A DNA stretch of 64,000 nt from Candidatus Bathycorpusculum hydrogenotrophicum (GTDB taxonomy: Archaea > Thermoproteota > Bathyarchaeia > Bathyarchaeales > Bathycorpusculaceae), in NCBI GenBank assembly GCA_009783705.1, contig WRCX01000003.1:1-64000 (forward strand), in the 5' to 3' direction. The translations under genes were made by a program, and so were the position numbers. Positions within the stretch are counted from its first letter, which is position 1. The number at the start of each line of letters is the position of its first letter. The notes under the pieces are model-generated. The model had not been told where the DNA came from. It searched no databases and saw only the letters and a program-made list of their open reading frames with translations. Of the stretch, positions 33,591-42,463 are shown piece after piece.

Positions 33591-33749
33591 GTCGCCGTCC
33601 CCATCGGCGGCGCTTACGCTCAAACCCCTCGCGCCCTCTCGCTCATCGCTCCGAAGTCGCGCTTCGTTACGCGAGGGGATGCTACACTTCGCGCACGCGG
33701 AAGTGCATGAACCTTCGCTCCGCTCGCTTGCACGCCGCCTGACGGCGAC
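33591..33749 (+). repeat. 160-bp repeat bounded by inverted ends, copy B
   Basis: Partner of 14369-14528; same ends and internal dyads. Like copy A it lies upstream of the coupling-protein gene. The remaining gap to 34061 holds the TATA box at 34025 and a short dyad (GCGCGTCCGATG / CGGGCGCG) near 33918-33958. Confidence 0.7.
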
Positions 33750-34024
33750 CAGAAAGAGGGCGCGCAGAGTAAAAGAAAGATTCCGAGGAACGTTATCAAC
33801 ATCTAAAAAGGAATTAGCGAATACTTAGAAAGAATGTAACGGAGAGGAAAGAAGCGTTAAATAAGTCATTAGGTTAATTAGTTTACATAAAATCTCCTGA
33901 AAAGCAATCCCCGAATTTGAGCGCGTCCGATGTGTGTTCTTCCCGCATGTCGGGCGCGTTCTTTGCTAACAAAGTTTTCAAAATCTGTTGACTGCCGCCT
34001 TATTTTGGGATATAATTTAATAAG

Positions 34025-34033
34025 TTTATAAAT
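34025..34033 (+). promoter_or_regulatory. TATA box of coupling-protein gene B
   Basis: TTTATAAAT about 33 bases before ATG 34062, in the AAGTTTATAAATCCAA context shared with 15401-15415. Confidence 0.5.
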
Positions 34034-34061
34034 CCAAGCGGCGCAAATAATTTGATATATC

Positions 34062-35549
34062 ATGGGTTATACGTGGGATTTCGGCGCAGAAATTACAAGT
34101 TATATTATGAGTTTTTTAATTCAAATTTTTTCGGGTATCGTGTCAGCCTTTTTGCGTCTTTTCGGAAGGCAACCCAAAAATCCCTACAAAGCCGCCGAAC
34201 ACACCACACGCGCAACAAAAAATCCCCCCGCCAACAGACAATTAATGAGCGCGGAGCCTCACGGAATTTTCTTTGGGAAACAATACAATCAATATGTCAT
34301 AAAGCCCGAAGAAACCGACGGACATGTTTTAGTGGTCGGGGGTACGGGCACGGGAAAAAGCTCATGTATCGCCATCCCCACACTCCAAAACTGGAGGGGA
34401 ACAATATTTGCAGTTGATATTAAGGGTGAGTTATACAAAAACACCAAAGACAACCGCAGAAACATTAAACTTTTCGACCCCGAAAACAAAAATAATCGCT
34501 ATGTATATGACCCCTACGTTTTCTTAAATCAAAGCACCAATCCCGCGCAGGAAGCCCGCGCGATCGCCCAAGCCGTCATACCCCTGCCCCACGATGTAAG
34601 AGAGCCGTTTTGGATTGAGAGCCCACAAATAATTTTAACAGGCGCAATTCTGCACTATCACCACGCAAAATGTAGCTTTATCGAAACCCTCCGCAACATT
34701 CAGAGCCAAAACGCCCAAACCCTAATAAAAATCATATCCGAAAGCTCAAACGACAAAGCAAAACTATGCGCCAAATCCTTTGAGGGCATGGACGGCAAGG
34801 TTTTAGCGGGAATTTTCACCGAAATCACACGAGGCATAATCGCCCTTGTGACCGACGACGATATTGTCGCGGCACTATCTTATGAAGAAACTAAGGAAAT
34901 CATATCCCCGATGGACTTAGAAAGCGGCACGGATGTTTATATCAAAATCCCCGAATATTTCTTGACTCAATGGAAAAGCCTTCTAACCCTCATGGTTAAT
35001 CAGTTTATCAGCTTTTTTGAGCGGCGCAAAGAAAGCCCTGACAACCGCCCGATATTGTTTTTATTAGACGAGTTCCCGCGCCTCGGCAAAATCCCTGCCA
35101 TAACCGACGCATTAGCAACCCTGCGCTCCAAAAAAATTACTATCTGCATAATTATTCAAAGTTTAGCCCAGCTCAAAATGATATATTCGCACGATGCGCA
35201 GGAAGTCATCGCCGACACATGCGCTTTTAAAGCCGTATTAGGCGCGACCGATGCAAACACACAAGAATACTTCTCAAAACTCGTCGGCACATACGAGAAA
35301 ATCCGAAGCTCTCACTCACAAAACTATGACCCCTACATAGGCGCACCCACAGGGCATAGCACCCAAACCGCGCAGGACTACGAAAAACGCATCATAAAAC
35401 CCGAAGAATTTGCCGCCCTGCAAGACCAACTCATTCTGCTATACCCTCTGCCCAAAAACTTTTGCAGAGTGCGAAAATTGCCATATTATATAAACAAGGG
35501 CCAATCTAATTCTACGCCAAACGCTTCGGGAGATATGCCGCTTGAATAA
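34062..35549 (+). CDS. VirD4/TraG-type coupling protein B
   Basis: The 495-residue product is about 85% identical to coupling protein A. N-terminal membrane segment, Walker A GGTGTGKSS, Walker B ILFLLDEFPRLGKI, and IIIQSLAQLKMIYS. The C-terminus is 17 residues longer. It overlaps the next gene by 8 bases. With the relaxases it would allow mobilisation by a mating channel provided from elsewhere. Confidence 0.92.
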   Translation: MGYTWDFGAEITSYIMSFLIQIFSGIVSAFLRLFGRQPKNPYKAAEHTTRATKNPPANRQLMSAEPHGIFFGKQYNQYVIKPEETDGHVLVVGGTGTGKSSCIAIPTLQNWRGTIFAVDIKGELYKNTKDNRRNIKLFDPENKNNRYVYDPYVFLNQSTNPAQEARAIAQAVIPLPHDVREPFWIESPQIILTGAILHYHHAKCSFIETLRNIQSQNAQTLIKIISESSNDKAKLCAKSFEGMDGKVLAGIFTEITRGIIALVTDDDIVAALSYEETKEIISPMDLESGTDVYIKIPEYFLTQWKSLLTLMVNQFISFFERRKESPDNRPILFLLDEFPRLGKIPAITDALATLRSKKITICIIIQSLAQLKMIYSHDAQEVIADTCAFKAVLGATDANTQEYFSKLVGTYEKIRSSHSQNYDPYIGAPTGHSTQTAQDYEKRIIKPEEFAALQDQLILLYPLPKNFCRVRKLPYYINKGQSNSTPNASGDMPLE

Positions 35550-36117
35550 TTCCCCTGTCCCATACATCAAAAAAAATATAGGCTATAACACTTTAGGCTT
35601 TTTAGTACTGATAACATTAGGCTTCTACGTCCCATATTTCTATAGTAAATTCATACCGAAAATAAACGCCATGACGCAAACCGCGTTCGGCACGAAAATC
35701 AAGGAATTTAAAACGGGCCTTTTTGCGGTAGGCTGGGGCATAATTCTTTCGCCTTTTTCCTTTGTGCTTGCAAAGGCGCTCATTTCAAATGAGGGGCTTA
35801 ACTCAACAGTCACAGCGATACTGAACTCAACAAATACGCTGGTGCTTGTCGGGGTTATAGCGGCGTGGTTGGTTTTGGTTTTTGTTATGTATGGTTATGG
35901 CATGGGCGCGGTGCGCGGCTGTAATAAGCAGTTATTACAACTTGCAGAGTATTATATGTGTGATGAAGTAGAGAAGATATTGGACGATTATGGGTACACT
36001 TTGGAAAATCTGAAACCCTTAGAATCAAAGGGTATTGCTATGGAGAAATTTAATCTTGCAATGGCTAACGCGCTAATAGAGGAGCATAATAAAAGTCTCC
36101 TGTTCGGGCGCGATTAG
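35542..36117 (+). CDS. Three-helix membrane protein between coupling protein and coiled-coil protein
   Basis: The 191-residue product starts at TTG inside the coupling-protein gene. Hydrophobic segments at about 18-32, 58-78 and 97-118; the cytoplasmic tail is helical and acidic (YYMCDEVEKILDDYGYTLEN). Element A lacks this gene. Role unknown; its coupling to the T4CP gene suggests a membrane partner of transfer. Confidence 0.7.
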   Translation: MNNSPVPYIKKNIGYNTLGFLVLITLGFYVPYFYSKFIPKINAMTQTAFGTKIKEFKTGLFAVGWGIILSPFSFVLAKALISNEGLNSTVTAILNSTNTLVLVGVIAAWLVLVFVMYGYGMGAVRGCNKQLLQLAEYYMCDEVEKILDDYGYTLENLKPLESKGIAMEKFNLAMANALIEEHNKSLLFGRD

Positions 36118-36121
36118 GGGC

Positions 36122-36613
36122 GTGTCATGCTTGGACGAAAAAGATAAACGCACCCATGTAGAAACGCTTCAATCCCTGCAAAGGGACATCAACTTTTTAA
36201 AGAAATCCAGCGCAAATAATCCCTCGCTTGAAAAAATTATAGATACCTTGCGAAACTCCCAGACCCAACTTTACGAAGCCCTCGCCCAGCACGGCGTAAC
36301 AGCTGAAGAAGTGCATAAAATCATAGTTGAAAACAGCGACAAACAACTCATAAACGAAATAATGAAACTACAAGGTCTAAAAGACCACATCAATAAACAA
36401 CTCATTAACCCCGACCTAACCCCCGAAAAACGTCAGTCCCTCGAAAAATCCCTCACCCGAACCACCCAAGCCCACGCCGATAAATGGCAAGAAATCATCA
36501 ACAGCCCACGCAGAGCCGACCTAATCCGCAAAATCGAGCAAGCCCAAGCAAAACAACTCAAACGACAAAACCGCACACGCGACCGAACCCCCGACCACGA
36601 ACGCACACGTTAA
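36122..36613 (+). CDS. Small coiled-coil mobilisation-associated protein B
   Basis: The 163-residue product from GTG 36122 is homologous over its full length to 16870-17358. Helical with a basic Arg-rich tail. Downstream to 36870 only a short dyad TTCCATATAATGGAA (about 36856-36870) and no gene are seen. Confidence 0.8.
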   Translation: MSCLDEKDKRTHVETLQSLQRDINFLKKSSANNPSLEKIIDTLRNSQTQLYEALAQHGVTAEEVHKIIVENSDKQLINEIMKLQGLKDHINKQLINPDLTPEKRQSLEKSLTRTTQAHADKWQEIINSPRRADLIRKIEQAQAKQLKRQNRTRDRTPDHERTR

Positions 36614-36870
36614 AATTAACACACATGAACTATGTGGGAAACTGCCAAGTTACCAACAGCCCACAAGCGGAACTATTTATAACTTCAAGCACAGCAGTTA
36701 GGCACAAAACCCAAAGACAGCTAATAAAAAACCACATACATAAAACAACGTAATTTTTGGGGTAAGCAGATAATCATTCAAATCACCACTTCATTTTTTA
36801 GTTTGCCCCCATTTCATGCGGATTTTTTGGACAATCGTAAACGCCTATACATACTTCCATATAATGGAAA

Positions 36871-38445
36871 TTACGTTTGTCCTAATTTTTCCACAGAAAT
36901 AAAGGGATTTTTGAAATTATAGGTGATAAAAATTTCTTTGTCTTTGGAGATTTCAATCTTGTCAATCAGTTTCATTAAAATGGATTTATCCACAATGTCA
37001 AAATGGGATAATTGTTTAATCAGTTCCTTGTAGTCGCTTTTTGTTGCGGGGCGGGTCTGCTGTTGTTCCAATTCGGCAAGACGGCGTTGCAACTGTTGCA
37101 ACTCTGTTGAATATTTGCGGGATACTTCAAGCAAAATAGTCTCATCAATTAATCCTTTGAGCTTATCAACGTACAAGTTTTTGATTATTTGGCGAGTATC
37201 ATCTAATTTTGCCTTAACTTGCTTTATCTCCTCGCTTACGTTACCCTGTTCTTGCGGCTTCAGACACGAAAACTGTTCACAAAAATCATCTTTTAACGTC
37301 TGCTTTGCAATCCTCTGCAATTCGTCAAGAACGTATTTTTCAACAAAATCTTCCCGCAAAGCGTTACTATGGCATGCTTTAAGCCCAAATCGCGAATAAG
37401 CAAGACATAAAACATAGTAACGAGGCATACCGCCTCTATAGGTCATTTTTCCGCCGCATTCCTTACAAAACAGCAAACCATTCAACAGATGGCTTCTCTT
37501 TCCGTTTTTCACATAATTATTTGCCTTTTTGTTCAGCAAAATTTGTGCGCTCTCGAAGTCCGCAACTGAAATAATGCCCTCATGTGTAGCTTCTGCCGTT
37601 ACCCATTCTCTAAAGGGTACAATTCGCGTTTTATTAACCTTATAATTGACTTTTTGCGTTTTTCGCTGTGTTAAATTTCCGCAATAAGTAGGGTTACGCA
37701 ATACCGCCCGAATATTTTCCCTGTCCCACAAAAAATACTTCACATTGATTGTTTTGTAGGTGGGAAGTGTGCGTTTCTTGTGCGCCGACGGACACTCCAC
37801 GCCCTCGTCGTTTAAGATTTCCGCAATAGCGACCGTGCTTTTGCCGCTCAGAAACAGCGCATAAATTTGCCGTATTACACCCGCCGTTTCTTCATCAATT
37901 AAAAGCCGATTGTTATTAGTTGGGTCTTTGATGTATCCATACGGTGCAAAACTCCCGATAAACTGCCCCGTTTCCTGCTTGGTCTTAAAACACGCCCGAA
38001 CCTTTTTTGATATATCCTTTGCATACATTTCGTTAATTACTGCTTTGAAGGGGCTTATGTCGTTGTTTATCATATCGGACATTGTGTCAATGCCGTCATT
38101 TAGGGCAATATATCGCACATTTTTTGTTGGAAAATACCGCTCCAAGTAATAGCCCGTGTCGATATAGTCGCGCCCAAGTCTTGACAAATCTTTTGTGATT
38201 ACAAGATTGATTTTCTTTTTTTCAATGTCTGTTAGCATACGCTTAAAGTCGGGACGGTCATAATTCAAACCGCTAAAACCGTCATCAATGTAAATCCCCG
38301 CAATATTCCAACCCTGCTCCAACACATATTGAGTTAGAAAATCACGTTGGTTGATAATGCTCTCAGACTGTTTGTTTACTTCATCCTCCTTTGACAGCCT
38401 TAGATACAAGGCGGTATTATATGTTGTTAGATAATCGTTAATCAT
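36871..38445 (-). CDS. Large serine recombinase, TnpX-like (internal, element B)
   Basis: The 524-residue product has catalytic Ser18 in ALYLRLSKEDE, the VITKDLSRLGRDYIDTG motif, PYGYIKDPTNNNRLLIDEET, and the zinc ribbon CKECGGKM ... YVLCLAYSRFGLKAC. Diverged from the element A internal copy although in the same place and direction. The start overlaps the stop of a 36-codon ORF (ATGA). Confidence 0.93.
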   Translation of the reverse strand: MINDYLTTYNTALYLRLSKEDEVNKQSESIINQRDFLTQYVLEQGWNIAGIYIDDGFSGLNYDRPDFKRMLTDIEKKKINLVITKDLSRLGRDYIDTGYYLERYFPTKNVRYIALNDGIDTMSDMINNDISPFKAVINEMYAKDISKKVRACFKTKQETGQFIGSFAPYGYIKDPTNNNRLLIDEETAGVIRQIYALFLSGKSTVAIAEILNDEGVECPSAHKKRTLPTYKTINVKYFLWDRENIRAVLRNPTYCGNLTQRKTQKVNYKVNKTRIVPFREWVTAEATHEGIISVADFESAQILLNKKANNYVKNGKRSHLLNGLLFCKECGGKMTYRGGMPRYYVLCLAYSRFGLKACHSNALREDFVEKYVLDELQRIAKQTLKDDFCEQFSCLKPQEQGNVSEEIKQVKAKLDDTRQIIKNLYVDKLKGLIDETILLEVSRKYSTELQQLQRRLAELEQQQTRPATKSDYKELIKQLSHFDIVDKSILMKLIDKIEISKDKEIFITYNFKNPFISVEKLGQT

Positions 38446-38552
38446 TGGCTCACTTCCTCTCTCGAAGCGGCGTTTGATGTGATTATCTGCTTGTGGATAT
38501 TTTCAAGATTGACTTGGCGAATAGCTTCGGCAAGCAACCCCTCAAAATCCAT
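38442..38552 (-). CDS. 36-residue ORF coupled to the internal recombinase
   Basis: From ATG 38550-38552 the frame encodes MDFEGLLAEAIRQVNLENIH, then KQIITSNAASREEVSQ, and its TGA overlaps the recombinase ATG. A sigma-70-like promoter lies just upstream. The amphipathic helix and coupling make it a plausible small regulator or leader; no family recognised. Confidence 0.5.
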   Translation of the reverse strand: MDFEGLLAEAIRQVNLENIHKQIITSNAASREEVSQ

Positions 38553-38561
38553 CCCACAATC

Positions 38562-38590
38562 AGTATAACAGGTATGTATTGTTATGTCAA
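38562..38590 (-). promoter_or_regulatory. Sigma-70-like promoter of the internal recombinase operon B
   Basis: On the minus strand: TTGACA (38585-38590), 17-base spacer, TATACT (38562-38567), followed 9 bases later by the 36-codon ORF. Confidence 0.55.
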
Positions 38591-38727
38591 CTCTGCGAAA
38601 AACCATAAAAAAATCACCCTGTACATATTTATGCGCTGTATGGCGGGGATATTTTCAGTTTTTTGCATTATGTATTTTGCACCATATATTTTTATAGTTG
38701 CAACCGACCAAACTTTAAGAGGTTAAC

Positions 38728-38844
38728 ATGTCCAATTATGCGAGCTTGGAAATGAGGTTCAAAATTGGCATACTAAAAGAGTTACACAGTCGGCAACTCA
38801 TAACGCGCGAGGAATTGGAAAAAGCTATTAAAAATATGGGTTAG
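38728..38844 (+). CDS. SHOCT-like microprotein (copy B)
   Basis: The 38-residue frame from ATG 38728 has RFKIGILKELHSRQLITREE, then LEKAIKNMG. AAGAGG lies 7-8 bases upstream. GTTGCAACCGACC at 38698-38710 precedes it, as beside the other copies. Confidence 0.62.
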   Translation: MSNYASLEMRFKIGILKELHSRQLITREELEKAIKNMG

Positions 38845-38856
38845 AAAAATTTGTCT

Positions 38857-39063
38857 TTATGCGGTTGGCAGGGTTTTGGATGTTGACTTGCGGCTTACAA
38901 GGTACATCCCGGAGCCTATCAACAGCAGTCCAACACCCATTAAACTTAATTCTAAACCAAATGAGAATATTGCTTGAAAGACAAATATTGAGCCAAACAC
39001 CATAAAAATAAGCGCGGTTGTCATTAATAGCGATTTATAGTATACTTCATTAGTAATTCCCAT
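38857..39063 (-). CDS. Small two-helix membrane protein
   Basis: The 68-residue product has hydrophobic helices at about 12-32 (LMTTALIFMVFGSIFVFQAI) and 36-56 (LELSLMGVGLLLIGSGMYLV), then a basic tail. It resembles small archaeal membrane proteins. It may be cotranscribed with the secreted-protein gene upstream (39204-40445, same strand). Confidence 0.55.
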   Translation of the reverse strand: MGITNEVYYKSLLMTTALIFMVFGSIFVFQAIFSFGLELSLMGVGLLLIGSGMYLVSRKSTSKTLPTA

Positions 39064-39203
39064 TTTTAACTCCTCAAAGCAGTTGCCAGTTATGTCTTTT
39101 TAACTTTTCCTTTTTTGCTGAAAATAATAAATAAAAAACGGTGGTGACACCGCTGTGGTTTATTTGTGGTTTAATTGCTATCACCGTAGTTTTGTCTTTC
39201 GTG

Positions 39204-40445
39204 CTAATTGTATACGCCGATATTATCAATGTATATCCAAGACATGCGATTATCGTAATAGCAAGCTATTGCAAGATATTTGAAACTGTCAGTCGTTTTC
39301 CCGCAATCAATGTATTCGTCGGTATTTTTGTTGATATACATTTCTTTGACTAAAGACCACGGTCCGCTAGTACTATTGGAACGATAGACATACACATGAC
39401 TACCCCCGCCGGTTACCATCGAGTGTCCATATATGTAAATATGCCCTTTTACGCCCGCACTTGGCGTCATCGTTACAAGTGCCGTTGCATGGTAACCGAA
39501 ACCGCCTGAATTTATATCACCGAATTGCGTATCGGGATGGTCTCCCTGCATCAATGAAGGGTCACGGACAAAAGCGCCGCCGCCGGTAGCTGTATTATCC
39601 TGCGCCACATGTGCCGCCCAACCTACTGTTGCAGGGCCTCTGAACTCATAAGTTACCTGTTGAGTAGTCGATGTGGTTACAGGTGTCCCTAAGCCGCCGC
39701 CCGGAATCACAGTAGCCACTGTTATGTCATATTTAACGTTGATAGTATATATTCCGGGAAGGTCGGGGTCGCAGTGCAATTTAAAGCTGTATTGAAACCC
39801 TCGCTCTTTCTGTGATGCCGATACAAAATTTGTTGCTGAATATTTTGTCCATGCAGAGTTGGAATTATAGTCGTGTTCGACTTTAAAGCCGAGCGTAGGG
39901 TCACCGAGAAAACCGCCGCCAAGACCTTGACCCATAGTTACAGCAGTAGTTATCATTGTTGGGTCTAGAATCATAATTGCACTGTAGATAGCGGCCAACG
40001 CTCCGCCCCATTCCTCGCCATTAGACGCGGGGCTGACTAAATGCTTTCTTTCATCAAAATCCAAGCCGCTAACAGCTTGACCGTTCGGCTTTGTCGCAGA
40101 TACAGTAATTTTCATCTCAGTAATCATTTGACCGCCTGTGTATGCGACTTCCAATGCCGGATAAAATTTTGCGTCATTTTCTCCGCCCACTCTGTCTTGG
40201 GCTATCTGGACACCGTAATAGCCGGATGCAACCCCATTAACTGTGCCTGTTTTAACAGGGATGCTCACAATACGGCTGGGCGATGAACCGCTATCTTGCA
40301 ACTCATCGTTTCCTGTGTAGGCTGTTCGATTGTCGTCTGTATACAAATTTGAGTCTGTATCTGTACCGCTGACACCGCCAATTAAAAATAACGATGCCAT
40401 AAGGACAGTTACAAGACAGATACTTATTATTTTAATCGTTTTCAT
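39204..40445 (-). CDS. Secreted protein, element B cargo
   Basis: The 413-residue product has a signal peptide (about 1-27, IISICLVTVLMASLFLIGG). The mature part is Gly/Thr-rich and beta-rich with no Lys cluster or membrane anchor at the end, so it may be released or held otherwise. Stretches such as FYPALEVAYTGGQMITEMKI and a C-terminal SWIYIDNIGVYN jelly-roll-like end suggest carbohydrate-binding type folds, not proven. The signal and composition look like host surface proteins, hence possible archaeal cargo. Confidence 0.72.
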   Translation of the reverse strand: MKTIKIISICLVTVLMASLFLIGGVSGTDTDSNLYTDDNRTAYTGNDELQDSGSSPSRIVSIPVKTGTVNGVASGYYGVQIAQDRVGGENDAKFYPALEVAYTGGQMITEMKITVSATKPNGQAVSGLDFDERKHLVSPASNGEEWGGALAAIYSAIMILDPTMITTAVTMGQGLGGGFLGDPTLGFKVEHDYNSNSAWTKYSATNFVSASQKERGFQYSFKLHCDPDLPGIYTINVKYDITVATVIPGGGLGTPVTTSTTQQVTYEFRGPATVGWAAHVAQDNTATGGGAFVRDPSLMQGDHPDTQFGDINSGGFGYHATALVTMTPSAGVKGHIYIYGHSMVTGGGSHVYVYRSNSTSGPWSLVKEMYINKNTDEYIDCGKTTDSFKYLAIACYYDNRMSWIYIDNIGVYN

Positions 40446-40546
40446 ATTTTTTCACTTTTCATCTTACTCATAATATGAGTGACGAGAGAAATCATAAAAT
40501 ACATATTTAAACTTTTGGAAATAATAAAAATAGTGTAAAAAAATGC

Positions 40547-40575
40547 TTGACAAAGGCGGGGGGGGGTGCTATAAT
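40547..40575 (+). promoter_or_regulatory. Sigma-70-like promoter with poly-G spacer (copy B)
   Basis: TTGACA (40547-40552), 17-base spacer with nine G, TATAAT (40570-40575). The downstream leader (40576-40740) has a CGCCA-loop-TGGCG dyad at about 40683-40698 and a 22-codon ORF (ATG at 40671), then runs antisense into the S-component gene, as if a later insertion had separated the promoter from its gene. Confidence 0.55.
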
Positions 40576-40703
40576 GTATAATAGGAGTAGCGCAACTGCA
40601 TAGTTTTGTATCAAATTTAACAGAATAAATAAAACTTTGGGGTATCCCTCTGCGCTTACAATATTTGATTATGGATAAAAACACGCCAACTGAATGGCGC
40701 GAT

Positions 40704-41444
40704 TTAAGTCCTTTTATTTCTGTGTGCCAGTGCCGGTAAAACTTTTTTCACTGCTTTAATTATGGGCGGTCCGGCTAACAAGATAAAAGGTATTTCTGTG
40801 GCTACTGTCCAAACAAAAAGGGGCAAGACGTAAACAACATCGAAAGGCACTTTGAAGTGGACTAAAAACAAGGGGCTCACAAGCCACACTGTTACAGAAA
40901 GCAAAAGACCGCCTGTGATTTGCCCGACTACGGCACCTATAGCGTAACTTCGCCATTCTTTCCAACGAATAGAAACCACTGCAATAGCAATTAAACTTAC
41001 AATGATGGTTGATATAAAAATAATTAAGAATGTGTTGGTTGACACCATTCCATAAGACGCAATGTCGGGAAGCAAGACAATCGAAAGAATCAACAATCCG
41101 GCAGTTGCTAAAGACACGCATGTAAGGGCTTGCTTCAAACTAATGTTTTTGGCTGACAAGTAACCAATAAGGAAAAACAAAATAAAATTGGCAGGAACAC
41201 CCGCTATTAAACTTAAGAGGGGATTTCCGTGTGAAAATATGTCCATTATAAATATGCCCATCGCGCCGCTTATGCCGCCAACCCACGGCCCATAAAGCAC
41301 AGCAAAAACCGCAGGAATAACCACTGCGGGAAGAAACGCTACGCCTAAAAAATTAATTTGCGCCGTTGCATATCCGAATGCCGCATAAAGTGAGGAACAA
41401 ATAGCTATTACCGCGATGTTGTGAGTTGTAAGATTGATTTTCAA
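40704..41444 (-). CDS. ECF-transporter S-component-like membrane protein
   Basis: The 246-residue product has about seven hydrophobic segments, with the start AVIAICSSLYAAFGYATAQI followed by FLPAVVIPAVFAVLYGPWVG, characteristic of substrate-binding S components of energy-coupling-factor vitamin transporters. No ATPase or T component is nearby, so it would rely on shared modules of the host. Substrate unknown. The type is common in archaea, which makes host origin of this cargo plausible. Confidence 0.72.
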   Translation of the reverse strand: MKINLTTHNIAVIAICSSLYAAFGYATAQINFLGVAFLPAVVIPAVFAVLYGPWVGGISGAMGIFIMDIFSHGNPLLSLIAGVPANFILFFLIGYLSAKNISLKQALTCVSLATAGLLILSIVLLPDIASYGMVSTNTFLIIFISTIIVSLIAIAVVSIRWKEWRSYAIGAVVGQITGGLLLSVTVWLVSPLFLVHFKVPFDVVYVLPLFVWTVATEIPFILLAGPPIIKAVKKVLPALAHRNKRT

Positions 41445-41539
41445 TAGATATCCCCTAAAGTTGAAGGCACTTTAAATATTGTAAGTCAAATAAGTATTTC
41501 GTTTATTATGTTTAAACATGTCTAAACATTATGAATAAG

Positions 41540-41770
41540 GATAAAGTCAACTTGTGAAGAAGTGTCCAAAGCCATAAAAATCATAAACGGCAATAACGGT
41601 TGAGTTTGCGAAAAATAACCCATTGTCAAAGGCGTTTATTTTTTAGTTTGATGTTTTTAGTTGCAACCGACCGGACCTTGCGGCTATCCTGTCCAATCCT
41701 GCGAGTTTGAAACGGTGTTTTAAACCGGTATGCTGAAACCCGCATAGACGGCGACCTCTAATTTGTGCAA
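41540..41770 (+). pseudogene. Relics of two SHOCT-like ORFs with the shared repeat
   Basis: At about 41556-41604 only the end of the ORF remains (SKAIKIINGNNG). After the GTTGCAACCGACC motif (41659-41671), a copy of the ORF start follows (SNPASLKRCFK) but breaks by frameshift near 41735. About 120 bases, 41566-41690, match 19508-19630. No intact gene between 41445 and 41920. Confidence 0.5.
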
Positions 41771-41816
41771 GATGAAAATGCCTAAAATATCAAACAATAA
41801 AAATTTTGTACAGACA

Positions 41817-41845
41817 TTGACTCGGCGAGCATGATATGTTAAAAT
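41817..41845 (+). promoter_or_regulatory. Sigma-70-like promoter of the kinase cassette
   Basis: TTGACT (41817-41822), 17-base spacer, TAAAAT (41840-41845), about 75 bases before the GTG start at 41921. Confidence 0.5.
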
Positions 41846-41920
41846 AGAATATGTAAAAAGTGGCAACTCACCATGCGCGAGTTTCGAGTTTTCGAGTTTT
41901 GATAGAGAGGAAGAAATTAT

Positions 41921-42445
41921 GTGTCTAATTCTAAATATGCAAGCGTTGACGAGGCGGTAAAATGGACTATGGGGTTGGGTGAAAATGTTTGTAAAAATGC
42001 TCACAAATACAAAAATAAAGATAATATTTTGGAAGCTTTTGATGAAAAATTGCAATATGCAGATATAGCTAACTGGTACCCGAATAAGGAAATATTTTTT
42101 AAAGATTTCGCCAAAGAACTAAAAAACAGACTCATAAATAAAATAGATGAGAAAAATAAGTTAAGCAGAAAAATCTCACGACGCATACGTGATTTTCGCG
42201 CTAAGAGAACTATTGATAATAGTGTTGATTTACAAGAAACCGTTTTAGAAGCTCTCTTTATCTCGTCTCTACCTAACTGGTTAGCAAAATTTATAGACAA
42301 AGACAGTAAAGTAACGTCTACTCATTTTAACGGAAAAACTCATCATGATTGGAAGCATTATAAAAACGCAACATATACTTTAAAAAATCCAAATACATTT
42401 AGCACAAATTTACCGCAACTGCCGCAAAAAACATTAATACCTTAA
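41921..42445 (+). CDS. Hypothetical protein, partner of the P-loop kinase
   Basis: The 174-residue product starts at GTG with GAGAGGAAG upstream. It is basic and helical (KELKNRLINKIDEKNKLSRK), no membrane segment. It ends 18 bases before the kinase gene, so the two form an operon. By size and order it could be an antitoxin or adaptor to the kinase; no family recognised. Confidence 0.55.
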   Translation: MSNSKYASVDEAVKWTMGLGENVCKNAHKYKNKDNILEAFDEKLQYADIANWYPNKEIFFKDFAKELKNRLINKIDEKNKLSRKISRRIRDFRAKRTIDNSVDLQETVLEALFISSLPNWLAKFIDKDSKVTSTHFNGKTHHDWKHYKNATYTLKNPNTFSTNLPQLPQKTLIP

Positions 42446-42463
42446 AAGTGTAACATAATTTAA

